Of a DNA stretch of 64,000 bases, positions 54,370 through 61,277 are shown one piece after another. Made by a program: the position numbers and the translations under genes. This stretch comes from Humibacillus xanthopallidus (GTDB lineage: Bacteria > Actinomycetota > Actinomycetes > Actinomycetales > Dermatophilaceae). How positions within the stretch are numbered: the first letter of the stretch is position 1; every line of letters starts with the position of its first letter. Below the pieces are notes generated by a model, which ran no database searches, had not been told where the DNA came from, and saw only the letters and a program-made list of their open reading frames with translations. The stretch is taken from assembly GCF_006717145.1 (NCBI RefSeq), contig NZ_VFQF01000001.1, forward strand, positions 1,302,001 to 1,366,000. The letters are read 5' to 3'.

Positions 54370-55881
54370 TCAGTTGCCGGTCAGCTTCTCACGGAGCGCG
54401 GCGAGCGCCTCGTCGGAAGCGAGCGTGCCCTCGACGGGGGCCGGCGCGCTGCGCTGGCTCCGGTCGGCACGGTCGGCGTCACCCGAGTCGGCGACGTCAC
54501 CCGTGGCGGAGGAGTACGACGTCGACGTGCTGCCACCGGCAGCCGCCTCGGCGTCGGCCTTCGTCGCGGCGTCGACCTGGGCCTTGTGGGCCTCCCAGCG
54601 GGCGTGGGCCTCGGCGTACTGACGCTCCCACTTCTCGCGCTGGGTCTCGAAGCCCTCGAGCCACTCGTTCGTCTCCGGGTCGAAGCCCTCGGGGTACTTG
54701 TAGTTGCCGGCCTCGTCGTACTCGGCGGCCATGCCGTAGAGGGTCGGGTCGAACTCCGACACCGGCACGGACTGGTCGTTGGCCTGCTTGAGCGACAGCG
54801 AGATGCGACGACGCTCGAGGTCGATGTCGATGACCTTGACGAAGATCTCGTCGCCGACGTTGACGACCTGCTCCGGCAGCTCCACGTGGCGCTCGGCCAG
54901 CTCGGAGATGTGCACGAGGCCCTCGATGCCATCCTCGACGCGCACGAACGCACCGAAGGGGACGAGCTTGGTGACCTTGCCGGGGACGACCTGGCCGATG
55001 GCGTGCGTGCGAGCGAAGTGCTGCCACGGGTCCTCCTGCGTCGCCTTCAGCGACAGGGAGACACGCTCACGGTCCATGTCGACGTCGAGCACCTCGACGG
55101 TGACCTCGGTGCCGACCTCGACGACCTCGGACGGGTGGTCGATGTGCTTCCACGACAGCTCGGAGACGTGGACGAGACCGTCGACGCCGCCGAGGTCCAC
55201 GAACGCACCGAAGTTGACGATGGAGGACACGACGCCCGAACGGACCTGGCCCTTCTGGAGCTCCTTGAGGAACGTCGTGCGCACCTCGGACTGCGTCTGC
55301 TCGAGCCAGGCACGGCGCGACAGGACCACGTTGTTGCGGTTCTTGTCGAGCTCGATGATCTTGGCCTCGATCTCCTTGCCGACGTACGGCTGGAGGTCGC
55401 GGACGCGGCGCATCTCGACGAGCGAGGCGGGCAGGAAGCCGCGCAGGCCGATGTCGAGGATGAGGCCACCCTTGACGACCTCGATGACGGTGCCGGTGAC
55501 GACGCCGTCCTCCTCCTTGACCTTCTCGATCGTGCCCCAGGCGCGCTCGTACTGCGCACGCTTCTTAGACAGGATGAGGCGGCCTTCCTTGTCCTCCTTC
55601 TGGAGGACGAGGGCCTCGACCTCGTCACCGACCTTGACGATCTCGCCGGGGTCGACGTCGTGCTTGATGGACAGCTCGCGCGAGGGGATGACGCCCTCGG
55701 TCTTGTAGCCGATGTCGAGCAGGACCTCGTCCCGGTCGACCTTGACGATCACGCCCTCGACGATGTCGCCATCGTTGAAGTCCTTGATGGTGGCATCGAT
55801 CGCCGCAAGGATGTCTTCCTGAGAGCCGATGTCGTTGATGGCAATCTCAGGCGCGGTCTTCTCGACCGTGTAGGCAGTCAT
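54370..55881 (-). CDS. rpsA: 30S ribosomal protein S1
   Basis: RNA-binding protein that helps the ribosome engage mRNA. The 503-residue protein has four S1/OB domains (GDIVEGVIVKVDRDEVLLDIGYKTEG is split across domain 1; later VVSSIVNFGAFVDLGGVDGLVH and KLVPFGAFVRVEDGIEGLVH in domains 3-4), then a low-complexity acidic/Ala/Ser tail ending REKLTGN. ATG 55881 follows GGAGT and gives the start TAYTVEKTAPEIAIND. A strong promoter lies about 130 bases upstream. Confidence 0.96.
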   Translation of the reverse strand: MTAYTVEKTAPEIAINDIGSQEDILAAIDATIKDFNDGDIVEGVIVKVDRDEVLLDIGYKTEGVIPSRELSIKHDVDPGEIVKVGDEVEALVLQKEDKEGRLILSKKRAQYERAWGTIEKVKEEDGVVTGTVIEVVKGGLILDIGLRGFLPASLVEMRRVRDLQPYVGKEIEAKIIELDKNRNNVVLSRRAWLEQTQSEVRTTFLKELQKGQVRSGVVSSIVNFGAFVDLGGVDGLVHVSELSWKHIDHPSEVVEVGTEVTVEVLDVDMDRERVSLSLKATQEDPWQHFARTHAIGQVVPGKVTKLVPFGAFVRVEDGIEGLVHISELAERHVELPEQVVNVGDEIFVKVIDIDLERRRISLSLKQANDQSVPVSEFDPTLYGMAAEYDEAGNYKYPEGFDPETNEWLEGFETQREKWERQYAEAHARWEAHKAQVDAATKADAEAAAGGSTSTSYSSATGDVADSGDADRADRSQRSAPAPVEGTLASDEALAALREKLTGN

Positions 55882-56004
55882 GTAGTAGGAACTCCGATTG
55901 TGGACGGTTTGATTGGGGACGGCGCGGCGCGCGAGCATGGCTCGGCGCCCCGGCATCTTGTGGACTGGTGCAACAGTGTCGTGCGCACACGGATGTGCCC
56001 GGTA

Positions 56005-56034
56005 ATCCTATCCGCGCTGTCAGCACCCGGTCAA
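56005..56034 (-). promoter_or_regulatory. rpsA promoter
   Basis: TTGACC (56029-56034) and TAGGAT (56005-56010) are 18 bases apart on the minus strand. The long leader of about 115 bases to the rpsA ATG may allow S1 autoregulation, as known for rpsA elsewhere. Confidence 0.7.
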
Positions 56035-56051
56035 AGAGAAGGACGTATGCC

Positions 56052-56861
56052 GTGAGCACGCCACCCGAGGTCACCCGGCGTGCCGCTCCCCCGGCAGAGA
56101 CGGTCACGGCGAACCGCACCTGGTGGGACGACGAGGCAGCGGGCTACTACGTCGAGCACGGAGAGTTCCTCGGCGACACCGACTTCGTCTGGGGCCCGGA
56201 GCGCCTGCGCGAGGAGGAAGCGGCGCTGCTCGGTGATCCGCGCGGTCAGGTCGTGCTCGAGATCGGGGCCGGCTCCGGCCAGTGCTCCCGCTGGCTCGCG
56301 GCCCGTGGCGCGACCGTCGTCGCGACCGACCTGTCGGCCGGCATGGTGCTCGAGGGTCTCGAGGTCAACCAGCGGGTGCCGGCAGCGAACCGGGTGCCGT
56401 TCGTCCAGTGCGACGGCCGCGCCCTCCCCTTCCCCCGCGGCGTCTTCGACACGGTCTGCACGGCATACGGCGTCGTGCCTTTCGTCGGTGACTCCGACGT
56501 CGTGATGGCCGAGGCGGCCCGCGTGCTGCGACCCGGTGGGCAGTTCGTCTTCTCCACGACCCACCCGATGCGGTGGGCCTTCGCCGACGACCCTGGGCCT
56601 GACGGGCTCACGGTGCGACAGTCCTACTTCGACCGGACGCCCTACGTCGAGCAGGACGCCACCGGTGCGGCGACCTACGTCGAGCACCACCGCACCCTCG
56701 GCGACCGGGTGCGCGAGATCAGCGCGGCAGGGCTCGTGCTCGTCGACCTCGTCGAGCCGGAGTGGCCCGAGCACCACGAGGAGACGTGGGGTGCCTGGTC
56801 GCCCCTGCGCGGGCGTCTCTTCCCGGGCACGGCGGTCTACGTCTGCCGCAAACCGGCCTGA
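56052..56861 (+). CDS. Class I SAM-dependent methyltransferase
   Basis: A 269-residue methyltransferase with the SAM-binding motif VLEIGAGSGQCSRWLAARGA, acidic ATDLSAGM, and FDTVCTAYGVVPFVGD. The N-terminus TWWDDEAAGYYVEHGEFLGD and the FVFSTTHPMRW segment fit the family often found beside rpsA in actinobacteria. The substrate is unknown. GTG 56052 follows GAAGGA; one octamer copy overlaps the first base of the start codon. Confidence 0.88.
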   Translation: MSTPPEVTRRAAPPAETVTANRTWWDDEAAGYYVEHGEFLGDTDFVWGPERLREEEAALLGDPRGQVVLEIGAGSGQCSRWLAARGATVVATDLSAGMVLEGLEVNQRVPAANRVPFVQCDGRALPFPRGVFDTVCTAYGVVPFVGDSDVVMAEAARVLRPGGQFVFSTTHPMRWAFADDPGPDGLTVRQSYFDRTPYVEQDATGAATYVEHHRTLGDRVREISAAGLVLVDLVEPEWPEHHEETWGAWSPLRGRLFPGTAVYVCRKPA

Positions 56862-56887
56862 GCGGACCTCAGGGGCCCGGCTCAGGC
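56857..56887. terminator. Hairpin spanning two convergent stop codons
   Basis: GCCTGAG and CTCAGGC, 17 bases apart, contain the stop codons of the methyltransferase and the DUF3068 gene. They may form a compact bidirectional terminator. Confidence 0.45.
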
Positions 56888-57955
56888 GCCGGTGCGCTCG
56901 CGTCGGGTGCCGCCGTCGAGACCGAGACCGTCGACGCCCTCGACGTCGTCGGGGCCCCGCCTGCCGCGCGTGCTGGTCGTGCCGGGGTCCGTCGTCGCCG
57001 GGCGGCGGCCGATGAGCACGGCCCCGAGGACGATGAGCGCGAGCCCGGAGATGATGCCGACCCACATGAACGGACCGCCGATGAAGCCGAGCAGGCGGCC
57101 CTTCGAACCCCAGGTCTCGGCGTTGTCGCGCACGGTCTGGTCGGAGTAGCCGATCGTGCCCTTCGTCGTCGCGACGGTGCCGAGGGTGCTGATGAGCGAC
57201 TTGTCGACCTGCTCCTGGCCCTTGATGATGACGCCGGTGTTGGGCTCGATCCACAGCGTGCGGGTGTTGCCGTAGCTCACCGTCGCCTGCACGTCAGCAC
57301 CCGTGCCGCCGAAGACGGCTGCCGGCACCGTGCGCGCCGGGGGCACCTCGGTCGGCGGGATGACCTGCTGGAAGACATAGGTGTTCGTGCCGTCGATCTC
57401 CTCCTCCTTGACGAAGGAGATGTCGACCGCCTGGGAGAGGTCGCCGTCCCACCAGGGGTAGGTCTTCTTCTCGACCGCGAAGGGGAACTTGAAGAACAGC
57501 CCCTCGTGCTTCACCGGGACCATCTTCGTCGGGTCGTCGAGGTCGCCCGCGGAGCGCTCGTCGCGCGCGGCTCCGGTCGTCAGGCCGGTCCGGCGGTCGA
57601 AGGTCGCGATCTCCTGGCTGTAGGTCAGCGAGCCGACGCCGACGGCCTCGGATCTGACCCCGGTCTGCCAGACGGCCGTGGTGTCGCGCTCGGCCTCGGG
57701 CACGGCGCCCGGGATGCCGATGACCTGGCGCGTGCTGCGGATCGTCGCGTCCGTCAGCTGGTCGAAGTGGGACTTGCCCTGGTCGTCGCTCCAGACACGC
57801 AGCGTCGACATGTTCTTGCCCTCGGACACCGACGTCGAGCGCTGGTCGAGGGAGACCGTCGCGAGCTTGTCGTAGATGAGCGGCCGCGAGACCGCGCCGA
57901 GCACGAGGAGAGTGACGCCGAGGGCGAGGGCAACTGCTCCGAAAACACGACGCAC
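56882..57955 (-). CDS. DUF3068 domain-containing membrane protein
   Basis: A 357-residue protein with an N-terminal membrane helix (residues about 5-24), a large extracytoplasmic domain and a second helix near residues 300-322, then an Arg/Gly-rich cytoplasmic tail. The sequence RRTGLTTGAARDE and the stretch KFPFAVEKKTYPWWD fit DUF3068, a family seen in actinobacteria near cell-envelope genes and of unknown function (porin PorA-like stabilisers in some). GTG 57955 follows GGGAG. Confidence 0.8.
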   Translation of the reverse strand: MRRVFGAVALALGVTLLVLGAVSRPLIYDKLATVSLDQRSTSVSEGKNMSTLRVWSDDQGKSHFDQLTDATIRSTRQVIGIPGAVPEAERDTTAVWQTGVRSEAVGVGSLTYSQEIATFDRRTGLTTGAARDERSAGDLDDPTKMVPVKHEGLFFKFPFAVEKKTYPWWDGDLSQAVDISFVKEEEIDGTNTYVFQQVIPPTEVPPARTVPAAVFGGTGADVQATVSYGNTRTLWIEPNTGVIIKGQEQVDKSLISTLGTVATTKGTIGYSDQTVRDNAETWGSKGRLLGFIGGPFMWVGIISGLALIVLGAVLIGRRPATTDPGTTSTRGRRGPDDVEGVDGLGLDGGTRRERTGA

Positions 57956-58089
57956 GAAGGACTCCCGGTGATGGTGACGACGCTGTCAGATGGCGATGGT
58001 TACGCACGGGTAACCGCCGCTTCGGTGCGGACCCTATCAGCGTGTACGGTGAGCCGTCACCACAAGGGCGTGTCGGAGGATGAACAGGT

Positions 58090-60072
58090 ATGGGGACCGA
58101 AGCAGGGGTGGCCGGCAGGCACCGTGCCGGCGATCTCGCGTCCGCCGGGAACGGCGACCCGGACGCGTCCCACGATCCGGCCCTCGACGAGCCCGGCGAC
58201 GAGACAGGCGACGAGACAGGCGACGGGGCCCTCGACGAGCCCGGCGAGGCGCCGTGGCTGCTGCGTGACCCCCTCCGCGCCGTCGCGATCGTCCTGACCG
58301 TCATCGCCCTCGGCGTCCGCCTCAGCGTCGTCAAGGACAGCTTCTTCATCACCGACGACTTCATGCTGAGCGCCCGGGCGGTCGAGAACACCCTGGGCTG
58401 GGACTACCTCACCCGGGTGCACACGGGTCACTTCGAGCCCATCGGCTTCGCGACGATGTGGCTGCTCGCCCACCTGGCACCGCTCAACTGGACGGTCGCG
58501 GTCATCGTGCTCCTCGTGGGCCAGGTCGTGCTCGCCGCGCTCGTCTGGTCGCTGGTCGTCGAGCTCTTCGGGCGTCGCTGGCTCGTCCTGCTCCCCTACG
58601 GCATCTTCTGCCTCACCCCGCTCACCCTCCCAGCCTTCACGTGGCTGGCCGCCGCGATCATCTGGCTGCCCCTCATGATCGCCATCGCGGGAGGGCTGCG
58701 CTCGCACACCCGCTACGTGCGCCACGGCCGCACCCGCGACGCCGTGCTCGCCGTCGTGTGGCTCGTGGTCGGCCTCGCCAGCTTCGAGAAGATCGTCATC
58801 TTCCTGCCCTACCTCGTCTTCTTCACCCTCGCGATCACCCCGGGTGCGCGGCGCGGGCTGCGCTCGGTCTGGGCGCTCTTCAGGCGGACCGGGCCCGTGT
58901 GGATCGGCTACCTCGCGGCCTTCGCCCTCTACCTGGTGCTCTACCTGCCGGGTGTGCGCAGTGCCGGCAACGACTCCCCGGTCACGCCGCCGCCCGCCGG
59001 ACCGCTCACCGACTTCGTCTACCTCAGCGTCTTCCGCACCTTCATCCCCGGCACCTTCGGCGGACCCTGGGACTGGCAGCCGACGAGCTACGCGCTCGCG
59101 ATCGTCGACTCGCCGAGGGTGTTCGACTGGCTCATGTGGATCCTCGCGGCGGTCGTGCTCTGCGGGTCGCTGCTCGTGCGGCGCCACGTCGGGCGCTTCT
59201 GGCTGGCGCTCGCCGTCTACCTCCTCGGCTCGCTCGCGACCATCGCGGCCGGGCGCGTGGCCTACGGCGGCGCCATCGTGGCGCTCGAGACGCGCTACCT
59301 CGCCGACGCCACCGTGCCGCTCGTCGTGACCCTCGGGGCCTGCCTCATGCCCCTGCGCGACGAGAAGAACCCGTGGACCTCGACCGGCCGTGAGCTGATC
59401 GCTGCCGTGCCCCGCCGGGTCGCGGTGATCGCCGCCCTTGCGCTCGCCGCCCTCGTCACGGGCATCTCCTTCCACGCCATGGGCGGCTACGCGAGGTTCA
59501 GCACCGGCAACCCGGCCCGGGCCTTCGTCACCAACACGGTCTCCTCGCTCGAGCGCCTCCCCGCCGACGCCCGCGTCTGGGACACCGAGGTGCCGGGCGG
59601 CATCATCGGGCCGCTCTTCGCGCAGTACAACCTGACGAGCCGCTACCTCTCTCCGCTGCAGGACGCCCAGACCCGGGCCGACGCCCGCACCCGCCGCGCC
59701 TTCGTCAACCCCTACGTCCTCGCCCAGGACGGGTCGCTCGTCCCGATGGGGATGTCGGAGGTGGCGAGCTCCGTGCCGCGCACGGGCTGCTACACCTCGA
59801 CGGGCAACACGATCGAGGTGCCCCTGACGCAGCGTGTCGCCGAATGGGGGTGGGCCGTCCGGCTCGGCTACCTCGCCGACCAGTCCACCGTCGCGAGCGT
59901 CTCGCTCGGCGACGACACCGTCTCGGTCCCCTTCACCAAGGGCCTCGGCCAGGTCTGGGCCTCCTTCGTCTCTGCCGGCGACCGGATCACGGTGAGCGGC
60001 ATCTCCCCGGGCGTCAACTTCTGCATCGGTGACGCCCAGGTCGGCTTCCCGGCCCCGGCCCCCGCCTCATGA
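58090..60072 (+). CDS. Large polytopic membrane protein, possible GT-C-type transferase
   Basis: A 660-residue protein with an acidic repetitive N-terminus (DETGDETGDGALDEPGE), about ten to eleven membrane helices between residues 65 and 465, and a C-terminal extracytoplasmic domain. FFITDDFMLSARAVEN after helix 1 places paired Asp residues where GT-C glycosyltransferases have a catalytic acidic motif, but I do not recognise the family firmly. It overlaps an acyltransferase gene (ATGA) and lies next to an AftD homologue, so an envelope polysaccharide role is likely. The 134 bases upstream hold no gene. Confidence 0.78.
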   Translation: MGTEAGVAGRHRAGDLASAGNGDPDASHDPALDEPGDETGDETGDGALDEPGEAPWLLRDPLRAVAIVLTVIALGVRLSVVKDSFFITDDFMLSARAVENTLGWDYLTRVHTGHFEPIGFATMWLLAHLAPLNWTVAVIVLLVGQVVLAALVWSLVVELFGRRWLVLLPYGIFCLTPLTLPAFTWLAAAIIWLPLMIAIAGGLRSHTRYVRHGRTRDAVLAVVWLVVGLASFEKIVIFLPYLVFFTLAITPGARRGLRSVWALFRRTGPVWIGYLAAFALYLVLYLPGVRSAGNDSPVTPPPAGPLTDFVYLSVFRTFIPGTFGGPWDWQPTSYALAIVDSPRVFDWLMWILAAVVLCGSLLVRRHVGRFWLALAVYLLGSLATIAAGRVAYGGAIVALETRYLADATVPLVVTLGACLMPLRDEKNPWTSTGRELIAAVPRRVAVIAALALAALVTGISFHAMGGYARFSTGNPARAFVTNTVSSLERLPADARVWDTEVPGGIIGPLFAQYNLTSRYLSPLQDAQTRADARTRRAFVNPYVLAQDGSLVPMGMSEVASSVPRTGCYTSTGNTIEVPLTQRVAEWGWAVRLGYLADQSTVASVSLGDDTVSVPFTKGLGQVWASFVSAGDRITVSGISPGVNFCIGDAQVGFPAPAPAS

Positions 60073-61277
60073 CCCCGCCACCCGGCGCGCACCTCCCGCG
60101 CTTCCGGGCGCTCGACGGGCTGCGCCTCGTCGGAGCGCTGGCCGTGCTGACCACCCACGTCGGGTTCGAGAGCGGCGCAGCGCTGGAGGGCCGCTTCGCC
60201 GGCCTGCTCTCGCGGCTCGACGTCGGCGTCGCGCTCTTCTTCGTCGTCTCCGGCTTCCTGCTCTTCCGGCCGCACGCCATGGCGCACCTCCAGGGGCACC
60301 ACCGACCCCGCCCGGCGGCATACCTCGTGCGGCGGGCTGCACGCATCCTCCCGGTGCTGTGGCTCGTCGTCGCCGCGGCGTGGCTGCTCGTGCGAGAGGA
60401 CGCGCCGGTCGGCGACTACCTCGCCCACGCCTTCCTCGTGCAGATCTACGTCGGCACGCCGCAGACCGTGGGTCTCACCCAGCTGTGGAGCCTCTGCACC
60501 GAGGTCGCCTTCTACCTCGCCCTCCCCGTCGTCGCGGCGCTCGCCTGCCGTGGGCCCCGCGACCGCCGGTGGGTGCGGCGGATGAGCGTGGCCGGCGGCG
60601 TCCTCCTCCTCGTCGGGCCTGCGTGGATGGCTGTCGTCACGGTGCTGGGCCAGAGCCAGGCGCGCCTGTGGCTGCCCGGGTTCGTCGGCTGGTTCGGCCT
60701 CGGCATGCTGCTCGCTGTGTGGCACGCGGCGCGCACGACAGGAGTGCTGCCCGCCGGACGCCTCGACCGGCTCGCGGCCTACCCGGGCACCGTGTGGGGG
60801 CTGGCCGCGGCCCTCTTCGTCCTCGCGTCGACGCCCGTCGCCGGTCCGCTCGACCTCGCCGAGCCGACGCCGCTGCAGGCCGCCACCAAGTCGCTGCTGT
60901 ATGCCGTCATCGGCGCGCTCGTCGTCCTGCCGACGGTGCTCGCCGTGCCTCCTGCCCCGGAGCCCACGGCGGTGCGGGCCCTGTCGGGGCGCGTCGGTGT
61001 GGGCCTCGGCCTCATCTCCTACGGCGTCTTCGCCTACCACGTGGTCATCCTCGAGCTCGTGAGCCGGGGGCTGGGGCTCGCGACCTTCGAAGGCGGCTTC
61101 TGGCAGCGCTGGCTGCTGACGGCGGCTCTCGCCGTCAGCGTCGCTGCGCTCAGCTACGTCGTGGTCGAGCGGCCGGTCATGCGCCGGGTCCGCACCATGC
61201 CCAGCCTCGGCAGGCGGCGTCCGTCGCCGAGCGCCACCCACAGCGACGCCGCGACACCGAGCCACACCCCCGCCTGA
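60069..61277 (+). CDS. Acyltransferase 3 family membrane protein
   Basis: A 402-residue OafA-type O-acyltransferase with about ten helices. The start FRALDGLRLVGALAVLTTHVGF holds the conserved His near residue 30, followed by LFFVVSGFLLFRPHA and LWSLCTEVAFYLALP. Members acetylate or succinylate sugars of surface polymers. It is co-translated with the preceding membrane protein. Its last about 41 codons overlap, tail to tail, the end of the AftD-like gene on the other strand. Confidence 0.88.
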   Translation: MTPPPGAHLPRFRALDGLRLVGALAVLTTHVGFESGAALEGRFAGLLSRLDVGVALFFVVSGFLLFRPHAMAHLQGHHRPRPAAYLVRRAARILPVLWLVVAAAWLLVREDAPVGDYLAHAFLVQIYVGTPQTVGLTQLWSLCTEVAFYLALPVVAALACRGPRDRRWVRRMSVAGGVLLLVGPAWMAVVTVLGQSQARLWLPGFVGWFGLGMLLAVWHAARTTGVLPAGRLDRLAAYPGTVWGLAAALFVLASTPVAGPLDLAEPTPLQAATKSLLYAVIGALVVLPTVLAVPPAPEPTAVRALSGRVGVGLGLISYGVFAYHVVILELVSRGLGLATFEGGFWQRWLLTAALAVSVAALSYVVVERPVMRRVRTMPSLGRRRPSPSATHSDAATPSHTPA

